Assembly (NCBI GenBank): GCA_036365145.1 | Contig: JAEOAD010000982.1 | Span: forward strand, 7,280,001 to 7,344,000 | Length of the DNA stretch: 64,000 bases | Direction of reading: 5' to 3' | DNA from: Orientallactaga sibirica | Taxonomy: Eukaryota > Chordata > Mammalia > Rodentia > Dipodidae | Shown here: piece by piece, positions 12,601-25,627 of the stretch | Position numbering within the stretch: the stretch's first letter is position 1 | How the letters are laid out: each line of letters begins with the position of its first letter | Position numbers and translations under genes: made by a program | The notes under the pieces: generated by a model | Database searches by the model: none | What the model saw: only the letters and a program-made list of their open reading frames with translations | What the model was told of the DNA's origin: nothing

Positions 12601-15600
12601 TTACTCCTATAATTCCAGCTCTTGTAAGGCAGAGGCAGAAGGATTGCCAAAAATTCCAAGCAAGCTTGATCTATTTATATCTAACTCAGCCTGGGCTACA
12701 GAAGGCCCTATCTTCAAGAAAACAAAATAACTATATATACATACATATGTACATACTTACATAGTATATTACTATTACCAGTTATCACCTTATTATATAT
12801 AACATACCAGCATTACTTTCTCCTTTTTTTTTTTTTTTTGAGGTAGAGTCTCATTCTAGCCCAGGCTGACCTGGAATTACTCTGTATTCTCATTCTGGCC
12901 TCAAACTACAGTGATTGTCCTACCTCTGCCTCCTAAGTGCTGGGATTAAAAGTGTATAACACTACACACAGATTTATTTCCCTTTTGTAGCTATAATAGC
13001 CCACCACCCATTGATCAGTTTCTCTATCCTGATCTGTGGACACCTCTCCCCAGCCTTTGGTGCTACCACTTTACTTACAACTGAAATCAGTCTGTCAAAG
13101 AGACATCTGCATTTCTGTTTATGGTGGTAATATTCACAATAGGTGAAAAGTGAAAACAACCCAAGTGTCCATTAACTGATGTGTGGATAAAGGAATTCTG
13201 GTACACATACAAAAAAAGGGGTTAACTGGGCTGGTGCATGCCTATAATCCCAGCGCTTGGAAGGCAGAGGTAGGAGGATTGCTGTGAGTTCAAGTCCCGC
13301 CTAGGACTACGTAGAGAATTCCAGGTCAGCTTGGGCTACAGTGAGACCCTACCTCGAAAAAAAAAGCAAAAAAAGGGGGGGTAACTATAAGCAATCTGTT
13401 GATGGAACCCACATAGAAGAAATCATAAGCTCAGGAAAAGGGAAACATTTCTTATTGAGTTCTATGTATTTGCTGCATTTGGGGAGTCATAGGTTCTCTG
13501 TTGTTAGAGGTGCTCAGGCATCAACTGACCAGCCAGTTGAAGGAAATAGTGAGAGTATTGAGGTGTCATGTTGGTATCAGAACTAGATTAGGTTAACCTT
13601 CAAGTACATGTCAAATAAATGAATTAAGGGAGGACTGGAGAGACTGCTCAGTGGTTAAGGCACCTGCCTACAAAACCTGATGGCCCAGGTTTGATTCCCC
13701 AGTACCCACATAAGCCAGATGCACAAAGTGGTCTATGTATCTGGAGTTCACTTGCAGTGGCACTATGCTCTGGTGCTCCCCCACTCTATCTCGCTCTCTC
13801 AATCTCCTTGCAAATTATTTGATTGATTGATTGTTCCATGACTTATAAAAGTTTGGTTTACGTACAGTTTAGTATAATAAGGGAAAATTAAAGATGAGGA
13901 GCAAGAACAATCCTGAGGGGCAACAACTTTGTGACATTTGCTGTTCTAGGTTTTGCTCTTTGGTCAAAGAGATGCTAAACAATGGAGTGGGCAGTACAGT
14001 GGAGTTGGAGGGAGAGGCTGATGGAGATACCTTAGAGGTGAGTTACATAGGTCTAGAACTTGGAAAGTGTACTTCAATGTGCCTTTGATGCTTAGAGAAA
14101 ATTTCCCAATTTCATGTAAAAATCCTCTATTGAGTATAGTTTAAAATGCTGTTCAGTAAGCCAGCCATGCTGTTCATAGCTCTTACAGCATAAGCTTAAA
14201 ATGTGTCTGTAGAACATGATCTTAGGATCCTATGAGTCAGAATATTAAGGAAAAAAAATGGCCATTAATTTTACACTAAAATTTTCTTTTATCCAAAACC
14301 TATGAAAGAGTTTTTTCTAAGTTAGTTGATAGTAGTATGAGAGTCCCTGAGTTGGAAGCAGACATTTGCATTTATACCTGAGATGGCTTTAGTTATATGG
14401 TCTTGTACATTATATATTAAATATAACATTTAAATCATTTTAAAATTATTATTTCTCATAAGCTCTTTTGGACAGCACAGTTGTACTCTACAATTATTAC
14501 ACCACTTTATGTTTAAAATATTTATCTACTTTAGAGAGAAAGAGAGAGAGAGAATGAGAATGGGCACAACAGGGCCTCCAGCCACTGCAAATGAACTCCA
14601 TACACATGCACCATCTTGTGTACCTGGTTTTACATGGATACTGGGGAATTGAACTCAGGTCCTTAGGCTTTGCAGGCAAGCGACTTAACTGCTGAGCCAT
14701 CTCTCCAGCCCACCAGTTTATTTGTAAATCTTGAATAATTATTCAGATTTCCCACTAATTCAGATTCTCATAATGATTACAATTTAATGAGATTTTATTA
14801 TACTTTAAAGTTAGCCTGAAAAGAATTCCTTGAAGTTTTCTTCAGATAATATGAAAGGAATTCATTCTAGTAATTGAGCCAGGTACTAAAATTAATATCT
14901 TGGCATCAAAGTTTGCTGTAGAAGTTAACTGAGCGATGCCCTTTGAAGGTAATAGGTGTGGGAAACAAAGAAGGGTGTAAGATAAGTCTTTCATGGGAAA
15001 GACTGATTTCTAGTTAAATCAGACAGTTATGAAGACCCTTTAGTCATTTTAATTGCATCTTAATTGTTATGAGCATCTTTAGAAGTAGATAGGAAGGGAC
15101 ATGCAAGAACACACACACATACTTCTATGTAAAAACCTTGCTTCTGTAAGTAAATACAGTGGTGCATGCTAAATGACAGAAATATCTATTGCTTTTTCTC
15201 TGCTTTAAGTAACTATTTAAACTATTCAGACTATAATAATGTTTTTTTTTTAAAAAATCACATGACTCAACAAGTGCAGCTATGGATAATAGCCTTTCTG
15301 TTTGTCTTTGTTTTTTAGATATTGTCTCGCTAGCCCAGGCTGGCCTCCAACTCATGATCCTCCTGCCTCAGCCTCCTGTTTGCTGAGATCACAGACATAT
15401 ACCACCACACTGGTTGGGCTGTAATAGCTTTGATGATAAGATTAGGGGAATAAACTAGAAATACTATATATATGTTGTATTTTTGCAGTTTGTATTAGAT
15501 CTACATAACCAAAAGGGTGGACCCCCAGCATGTATACTCTATATTCAGACAATGTTAACTTTTATTGACCTTTAATTTCTTTCCTGCGCTATTGAAAGAG

Positions 15601-18600
15601 GTTTGTCTTCTGACAAGTTGATAAGAGATCATGCAGGAAGACACCTAGTTGTGGTGCTTAACATGCTTAGAGATAGTTTTAAATTACAGCATTAAAATGG
15701 TGAAAAATCTCCAAAAGGTGAGCCAGGTAATTTACAGGTGAGCCATTTTTTTTTTACTTTCTTATACTTCATTTCATAAGCTCATATTATAAATACATGA
15801 ACAACTCAGGGTCAGCAGTAAGTGAAAAATACATAACCTAAGGACTGTGTCTTGCTCAGATAATTTTTATAAAGTTTTAAGAGCTTATTGGGCAACTTTT
15901 GAACTTTTTCAATAAAGTCATGTGGTTTTTTGTCCTGTTGTTTAACCTTGTTTAGTATGAGTATGACCATGATGCAAATGGCAAAAGAATTGTCTTGGGC
16001 AAAGGATCCTATGGGATTGTATATGCTGGCCGCGACCTAAGTAATCAAGTGCGAATAGCCATCAAAGAAATCCCTGAGAGAGACATCAGGTAAGTTGGGA
16101 CTGTCTTCTGTTTTCTGTATTTGCTATCTTACCCCTCATCCTGGGCTAGCAACTGATGATACAGAGGAATTAAGGATTTAATATGTGTTAACAGAATGAA
16201 ATAGCCATAGCCACTTAATGTCACAAAACTTGTAATTTTCTTACTATAAGGGTGATATGCTTTTGTTTTCCATATATTATAAGTAGACTGAGAGAATCAA
16301 ACTATTTAGAGGTTTATGGATTACAGAGGATCATATTTCAAAAGAAAATTGTATTTCCACTCATCAGTTGTTTGAAATTTTACATTTTTATGTAGCTGTT
16401 TGCAAATATTTAAAAATGTGACTGAGCAATTTTTTTCTCTTTTTTTTTCAGTGCTGGGGATAGAACCCAGGTCCTCGAGCATGCTAGGCAAGCACTCTAC
16501 TACTGAGCTACATCTCCAGCCTTGACTGAGTGCTTTTAAATTCATATTGTAACAATTGAAAATGGCTATGATTTGTTTGGATCTGTCATAACAGAAATCA
16601 AATGCATTTAAAAATCAGAGTTTTTCAATACAAACTTTGGTTAATGCTGTGCCCTTCAACCTCACTCATGGATTTGGGAACATTTTTCTACCATTAGTAC
16701 TTTCATTTTTAAGTCTTATTAAATAGCCACTTGTTTTTTAAATTCATACTTATCTAAAACTAAACAAAAGTGTAGAAATGTTTATTGTTGATTAATCCTG
16801 TGGAAAAGCTGTATCATTTACATGCCATAGGAAATAATTGGCCATGGACCACAGGCATATCAGCCACATACATCTTCAGTGTTGTCTCAAGCACTGAGTA
16901 TTGATGGATGTGTGTATATCTAGATGATCACTGAATGAGAAGGGCTGTGTTGCACATGATTTCTAACAACTATATAACTACCTATTCATTGACTCATCCA
17001 TTCATTTTTAGTGGGCTAGCATTGATATGATTATATGAATAAGAAACAATCCCAATTTCTTCATGTTACCAATATGAAAAACAAAGTTGAGGAAGATTGA
17101 TTTCCCAAGGACATGCAGAAACAAGATGAGGATCCAGCTCTCTTGACTTCCTTAGCCAGTGTTCTATCTCATCTTCTCTGGACAGAGAACATGTTGTACT
17201 TGCATAGATTTGGGGGCATTCTTGACATGTTCCTCCTTCACTGATAGTACCAACTAATCTAACTTTGCATTGCTCAAAGAAGTTCTTGGTTTTTTAGAGT
17301 TATAGTGAGCCTGGTGAACCATTTTGTCCAACTCTCTAAGTTTACAGGCTGAATTCATGATTGGGCATGTGATTCTAGGCAGGTGCTGGGGACTAAGATG
17401 TGATTGGAATACTATTGTGAGTCTAGGGTGTTACCACTTTTTTGAGGAATATAGATACTGTGAATGCCAGTTAAAAGTGGCAAGTGCTATATTAGAAATG
17501 TGTACAGTGATTTGAGAACACAGAGTTGAGATTTGACTTTCCCTAGGTGAATTGTGGAAACTGAGAGAATGAGTCATCTTTGAGCTGGGCATTGAAGGAT
17601 AAGTAGGGCTTTGTTTGGCAGAAAGGGAAGACTATCTGAGAGAAACAATTCAGAAAACAACTAATTTCCAATATGACTTTAATGCAGAATGCAGGCCAGT
17701 AAAGGGTTTTTGAGATAAACATTCAAAAAGGTCATCCAATGCAATTTTGAAGGTCCTTGTGTGCCATGTTAAACAACATGCTTTTATGTGGAATTTATAG
17801 AGAAAAGTGACATGGTTTATAGTTGAGTGTATACATTAAAAAGAGGACCCCCCCCCATCCAGAAATGGAAAATGAACTAAGTCCAGAGGCTGAAGCTGGA
17901 AAGCTCATTAGATCTGGGATGAGTCTGTACAATGAAACTAGAAGGCAGCTTAGGGGACACTAAAGGCAACTTAAACCACAACCTTATAGAAGAAGGATTG
18001 TTGATAGAGGTAAAAAATTGTAAGATTGTCTAGGTCCTAGCAGTATTGATAGTAGCAATAGCATTCTTTAATTGAATACTTACCACTTAAGAGGTACTCC
18101 ATCAGTGCCTAAAAAATTTAAAGAATTTTGGCCACCAGAAGCACACATAGTTGTATTATTACAGGTTGACTATTCCTTATTGGAACTGCTTAAAACCAGA
18201 AGTGTTTCAGATAAGGATATTGTTTTAGGATTTGTAATGTTATGCATATACATAATGAGGTATGTTGGGTATGGGACCAAAGGCTAAAAGTAAATTCATT
18301 TAGAATTCTTACATACCTGGGCTGGAGAGATGGCTTAGTGGTTAAGACGCTTGCTTGTGAAGCCTAAGGACCCATGTTCGACTCTCCAGATCCCACGTAA
18401 GCCAGACGCACAAAGGTGAGGCAAGCGCAAGGTCGCACATGCCCACTAGATGACGCAAGCGTCTGGAGATTGATTTTAGTGGCTGAGGCCCTGGCGCGCC
18501 AATTCTCTCTCTTGCTGTCTCATGCTTGCTCACTTGCTCGCTCTCGCTCACTCTCTCTCTCTCTCAAAATAAAGATTTTTTTTTTTTTTGGTTTTTGCAA

Positions 18601-21600
18601 GGTAGGGTCTCACTCTGGTCCAGGCTGACCTGGAATTAACTATGTAGTCTCAGGGTGGCCTCAAACTCTTGGCGATCCTCCTACCTCTGCCTCCCGAGTG
18701 CTGGGATTAAAGGCGTGCGCCACCACGCCCAGCAAAATAAAGATTTTTTAAGAAAGAATTCTTGCATACATTGGCTGCAGGTAATTTTATACAATACTTC
18801 ATAGTACCTGTGTTTCAAGAGTAATCATCTTGCAAGGTCAGGTGTGGAATTTTCTACTTATGGTGTCATGTTGGCACTCAAAAAGTTCTGGATTTTGTAG
18901 CATTTGTGGATTAGGTATTCTCAGCCTCTATCCCCCTTTTCACAGATAGGAAACTGAATAATATGGAAGAAGCTAAGAGAGTTGTCAGAAGGGATGGTTA
19001 GCAGTAGAGTGGGTATTGGTAAGGTGCCATGAGGGACTAAAGCTCCTGGGATTTAGCAGGTGACACTGGCTTTTTTCTGCAATAGGTACTCTCAGCCTCT
19101 GCATGAGGAGATAGCCCTGCACAAATACCTCAAGCATCGCAACATTGTCCAGTACTTGGGCTCTGTTTCAGAGAATGGGTACATTAAGATATTCATGGAG
19201 CAGGTTCCTGGGGGTAAGTACTTGCTATCTTCTTCTATCGTATTTTGAAACTCACCTATGAAAGTCCAATATAGACATCATTAATTTTATTGCCATTTAA
19301 AAAATGACAGACCTTTTAGAAATCAGAAAACATTGGTTTCTTATTAGAGCTGGCTACAGAGTTTGCAAACATCACAAACAGTTTATTTCTGGCTTGTTTA
19401 TTCAGCCCACAAGTACTCAGTGACCATCTACTGAGAGTCAGCCAGCATTGGAGACAGAGTGGAAGAGAGTAGAGCCTCAATCTAGTTTAGAGGTGGTTTG
19501 TGAAAGGGTAGAGAAGGGGGGAGACAGGTTCTAAACATCACATTGACAAATAACATATGGATGATAAAATCAAACACTAGTGTGTTGTCCACAAAATCTC
19601 GTATAGGCAATAGAATGTGAGAGGTGAGAGTTCCTTGCATCCAGAGATGGCTAGTCATCTTATAAGTTGTGTGATCTCTAGGTTTTCTGCTTGAATAAAC
19701 AAATTGTAACATTGGAGTAATGATTACTAATTGGAATAAAATTATTGGAATAATAAATCTCAGTGAGTTGTGTGGATTGAGATAATGCACACAACACCCC
19801 TTAAAAAGTTCCTGGCAGTGAGCAAGAGCCCAGTAAGCAGTCCATGAAATTTTATTTAATGATTTTTATTATATGAATACAGATTTCAGGTTAGAAACAC
19901 CACTTTATTTTCCTTTCCTAACCTCTTCCAATTGAATCTGTCATCCTAGTGAGTTTCTTTTGCTGTGTCCCTTTCTAGGAAGCCTTTCTGCTCTTTTGCG
20001 ATCCAAATGGGGGCCAATGAAGGAACCCACGATTAAGTTTTATACCAAACAGATCCTGGAAGGCCTGAAGTATCTCCATGAAAACCAGATAGTGCACAGG
20101 GACATAAAGGTACTAGCTTCTGGCTTCTCTAAGTTATTGAATTGCTGTAAAAATGGGTGTGAGATGTGTACAGGTGTGTGTGCGTGCACGCACGCCTGTG
20201 TCTGTGTGTCAAACAGGGTAACTGTTGTCCTCAGGAATATTGTCCACTTTTTTTTAGGCTTGGAGCTCATCAATAAGGCCAGTGAGCTCTAGGGATCCTC
20301 CCGTGTCTGCCTTCCCCATGCTAGGACTACAGGTGCATACCACCATGCCTGACATTTTTTTGCATGGGTGCTAGGGATTGAATTTAGATCTTCATGATTG
20401 TATAGCAAAGAACTTTACCTACCAAGCTATCTCCCCAACCCCGGTGTTTTTCTAATATTAGGCCCCAACAGCTCTCAGTGTACTGTGGATCAATGGCCTT
20501 TTCACAGAGGGAGATGATTTAGTAGGACAGCTCCTCCCGCAACTGTGCTAAGTCCACTCTTCCTTAAGACAGTTTCTCAGGATCCCACACTCTATGGTGT
20601 TGGTTTGTTTAAATCTGTCTTTAGGTACTTAATACTATTCTTTTTCCAAAGGGTGATAATGTTCTGGTAAATACCTACAGTGGAGTGGTGAAAATCTCTG
20701 ATTTTGGAACCTCTAAACGTCTTGCAGGAATTAACCCGTGCACAGAGACCTTTGCAGGTAAGCTGAGCAGAGCTGGGCATGTAGTGGCCATTTTGGAGCT
20801 AAGCTTTCTAATAAGCTGTGGTCCTTAAAGAGTTACTTACTGGGTGTGTTCTCAGCACAGAATAGCAGTTGATTCTTAATGTGGGTGATGCATTGTCCCC
20901 AACATCAAAGTGTTTTAACTTTGTCATAGTGATTTACTTAGCTAACTACTTGTAGTAGTCAGCTTCTTGCTGCTGGGCTGAGCCTCCAAACCAGACAGTT
21001 TATGGAAGGAATGGAATTTAGTTGAAGCTTACAGATCCAGACAAAGTTCCATAATGGCGGAAGAAGTTTGCCCCCTTTACACAGATGCATGCAGAGAGAA
21101 AAGCAGCCACGACCCACCACAAGCAAACCCCAGGCAGAGTTCAAGCACTCTGCATACCTTAGCTAGAATTCAGATCCACTCCCAAACACTCCCACCTTAT
21201 GGGTGGACCTTAGGATCCACCCACAGTGACACCTCCTCCAGTCAGGCAGCTGGAAATAAGTTACAACCTTGAACAAAACTGAATCCATTCAGATTACCTA
21301 CCATGCTACTTGTAGAACCAAGCTTTCCCTATTTTCTTCTTAGGCTCTCAGAAGTTGGGTAGGCAGAGGCCGCCACTGAAGTTTCCTAAGGAGTCTTACC
21401 TAGTCAAAAAAATGGTAGCATGTCTTTGCAGTTGGTAGCTCATCAGTCAAAATCATGTGTAATTCTGTATACTTATTAGGTCATTTTATTGCTGTATCAT
21501 GAAAATAGCTTGCTACCTTAGTGAATTCTGGCACTGTGTATTTTGATACAATTATACATCTGAGGAAAAATAGGGCATTTTATGTGAGTTTGATGAACTA

Positions 21601-24600
21601 CATTTTGTTGTCCACATGTCAGTGACAGAACAATCTGATTGTTGACAGGAGCTGGATTCAAAGGGTGATATGAAATTACCAGCTGGTTTTCCATTTACCA
21701 GACCAATAGGTAGAAGGCTGCTCAAAATCTACCTGTGGCTTTTTGAAATTCCTTCTTAAAAACAACTGTAGCCACAACTTTGATCCTTGGAAGAAAGTTC
21801 TGATTTTTAATAAGTAAAGGTTTGTGATTCCCTAAGGAGTAACATACAGATCATGAAGGTCTCACTTGATAGAATTATGAAAGAGTTTTCATAATCTTGT
21901 AGCTCTGAAATAAGCTATAGATGGCAGATGACTGTTCTCTGTTCCTGAAGTAACCAAAGCTGTAGAGTCGACAAATTGGGCGTTATTTTTAGTGACTAAT
22001 GTCTCAATTTTAAAAGACTTTTCTTTAAGGAAAGAATTATTATGTGTTAGCCCCTGGTCGCCCACAGTGGAGACATGCTCCCCACTAAAAGGGAATTTTA
22101 ATGCACCAAAAATGGCCTTTTAGTTGTATGGATTGGGGGGGGTACATGTGTCTCAAAGTGGGACAATACCATGCTAGGGCTCCATCAGAATCTTCTACAT
22201 AATAAAGAGTATGTTGAATCCTCATTTATTGTTTCTGGCATAAATATATAGATACATATATGTATACATGAATATGTATGTAGAACTAGCCCTTTTTTCA
22301 TTTTTAGCATTTTACAACCCTAATTGAAAATGACTTACATCTTCTTCTTTGGAAGCTACCAATTAGCTTGGCAGTATGTGGCAAGAGGGGTTCTGATATG
22401 ACAAGGAGTTTTTTCAAAAACGTAAAACTCCCAACTATTTATCTCACAATTAGCATCCCTAAGGAGAAAAAAAAATCACAAAGAAAACATGTATAATTCA
22501 TTATCACATATAACATTTCCCAAGTAATTGGCTTAAAAAGGCATGAATTTTGCATTACAAAGTAGTGCAGGGGTGTTTGGGGTATAATAAAGAAGGGGTC
22601 TCATTTTTGTTAGAAAATTCTCCTGCATGTAATTACTCTTTGCAAAACAGAGCAGCTCTGTAAAGAAGTCTCAGCTGGTTGGTGCAGAACTCTGGATCTG
22701 GTGGATACTAGGGGAACTTTTCCTCGTGGTTATTCTGACAGTGCACCTTGGCAGGAGAGCCAAAGGCTTCATGCAGTATTTGGCCTGTATCCTCCCCTCC
22801 TGTGTTCTTGTGAAGGAGTTTTGCTATACAAAATTACAAGGAAAACAATGTTGGCAGTGCTGTGGACAGAACGTAGAACTTGGCGCATGCTAGGCAAATG
22901 CTCTACCATTGAACCACATCTCTACCTCCTCTTCCTCCTCCCCCTGCTCCTACTTCCTCCTCCTTTTCTTCTTCGGGTGGTTTTAGCAGCTTTGTTTAGG
23001 TATAACATATAATCATGTAATTTACCCATTTGAAATGCACAATTCAATGTTTTGTGGTAAATTTGCCATATCTTGAAACCACATTTTAAAATATTTCTGT
23101 CCCCTCATGTTTGAACATTTCTCTCACGCCGAAAAGATAGTAAGTACTTTGCAGTCACCCCTTTCCAGTGCCAGCACTGATCAACTTTCTGTGTGTAGAT
23201 TTTCATATTTAGGATATCTCAAATACATGGGATGCGATAATAAACATTTTTTTTTTCACATTTAGCTTCCTTTACTTAGTGTTGTTTTCAAGGATCATCC
23301 ATACTATAGTATGTATCAGGTCTTTGTTCCTCTTCAGCTGAATAATATTCCATGGTATGAATGAAGAAGACTCTTTCATGATCATTCATAGATAAACTTT
23401 TGTGTGCATGTGTGTTTTCATCCCTCTTGCATCCGTGGTACATGTAGAACCTAGGACAGGAATTCTCTTCTGGTCTGTAGCTATATACATCCTTGATTCA
23501 AGGATGAGCAGGTTTCAATTCTTGGCTCAACCACTTGTAACTTTAGACATGTGATTTACTGTCTACACCTCAGGGTTTTCCTAAGTTAAATAGAAATGCT
23601 CATAGTATTTACCTCCTAAGGTTTTATAGATTAAATGAGTTAAGACTGATAAAGTGTTATGGTATCTAGATCATAGCAAGTAAATTTGAAGTATTTGTTA
23701 ACTAAATAAATACTAACTTACATTTAGAAGTTACAAGCTTCTAGAGCCGGAAGGTGCCTGCATTTCCGTATGGAACTAACATGTTGAGACTCAAGAGGTG
23801 TCATCATAAAAAAAAAAAAAAACATTGCAGGGCTAGAGAGATGGCTTAGTGGAAGCCTAAGGACCCAGGTTCAATTCCCCAGTACCATGTAAGCCAAATG
23901 CACAAGGTGGCGCATGCATCTGGAGGTCAATTATAGTGACTGGAGGCCCTGGTGTGCCCTCCCTCCCTCTCTTTTATCTGCCTCTGTCAAATAAATAAAT
24001 ATTTTTTAAAACTTTGTATTTCAGCCTTGGCTAGAGCGAGACCCTACCTTGAAAAACCAAAACCAAGCAAACAAACAAACAAAAAAAAGCCACATTGTAT
24101 TTGTCTCCCAGTGCTTCAAACATCCATCTCAGAGTAGAAGGTCTGTCCCATAACTTTTCTAGTCAGTTTAGAAGGCAGTCTTAATAGCACTTGGCAGGGG
24201 CAAATTGGCCAAATTGGGTAATGAAAATATACTTACTAATAATCTGATCCCTGGTCACAGTGCCAGTTCCTTGCCTTCTCCCTGCCAGCTGCAGTTGCAG
24301 GCAGTGACCTCTGTTCATCAGCAGATTGTTACCTTCTCACCTATCACCTCTTTTATCCATTTTCCACCTGCAGGAAGACTGGCAAGTTGTCTCTTGATGA
24401 GCACCATTGTAAACTGGGTCCTAATGTTTCCCGTTCATTTCTCTTGATGAATCCCTCTGAATGTAACCCTGTGTCATAGATATGGGTCCAAGGTGCCCCC
24501 CGACCATCTCTAACTAGTTATCCCTCACATCATATCCACCAGTCCTCCTTTTTTATGGAGGCATTCAGACCCTGAAAGAGTATATTTCTGCAAGAATCTT

Positions 24601-25587
24601 TTGAAAAAGACCAAAACCAGTATATCTACAACCAGTCCCACTTCTGGTGTCTGGAGTTCATATATCTTGTAACTCACAATCAAGAGGGTGTGGCAGTATC
24701 ACCATACCTTACAGTAACCCTGTCTACTGCTGAAACTTTACTCCCTCAGCAATCTCTACCCAATGTCAGTTACCTACTTGGACCATGTACATATTGAGAT
24801 CTGCGTAGCTCAAAGGCTTTGGAATAGGAAGAAGGATTTCTCACTAGGCACATCCCTCGGACGGGGTGACTAGGGTAGCCCCCAGTGCCATGGGAGGCTC
24901 ACCATACTTCTCTTTTCACTACTTCGTGTGTGTTGGAGTTTGAAATTTTGGGCTTCAACAACATGTCAAGGGGTTTGTGGCAGATGCTGACATGTGTGGT
25001 CTCCATTCAAGTTCAATTATCTTGAATGACCAGGCATAGTGGAGCATGCCTTTAATCCCAGCACTGGGGAGGCTGAGGTAGGAGGGTCACCATGAGTTCA
25101 AGGTCAGCCTGGGACTACAGAGTGAGTTCCAAGTCATCCTGGGCTAGAGAGAGACTCTGCCTTAAAACAACAACCACCGAAGTATTATATGGGGATGTAG
25201 TTGACTAAAACCAATGGAATTATCTTAGTTATCTGAAGATACTGAACTTCTTGAGTCACATGGGCACGTGCCTTTCTAGGGTCTCCCTACTCTGCTCTAA
25301 CTTGAGAAGGAGTGGACAACCCAGCGCAGCTCTCAAAAGAGGTTGTTTTCAATATTTACCCCATATCTATTCTTTCCTCTGTCAACCCTTGACTTGGAAG
25401 AGAGAGCTGTGTACCCAGAAGTCTGAGACTCCCTTATGAAATGTGTATTGTGGGGGCTGGAGAAATTGTTAAGTGATTAAAGGAGCTTCCTTGCAAAGGC
25501 TGATGTCCTGGGTTCGATTCCCCAGTACCCACATAAGTCCACATGCACAAAGTAGTGCATGTACAGTGCACTCATATTCATATTAAT

Positions 25588-25627
<40 letters not shown>

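Larger units (their letters stand above)
18162..18935 (+). mobile_element. MER2-like (Tigger) transposon, interrupted
   Basis: The left part (18162-18315) starts CAGGTTGACTATTCCTTATT and includes ATGCATATACATAATGAGGT. The right part (18755-18935) includes GCAGGTAATTTTATACAATA and CACTCAAAAAGTTCTGGATT. The two halves of one element are split by SINEs. Confidence 0.75.
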
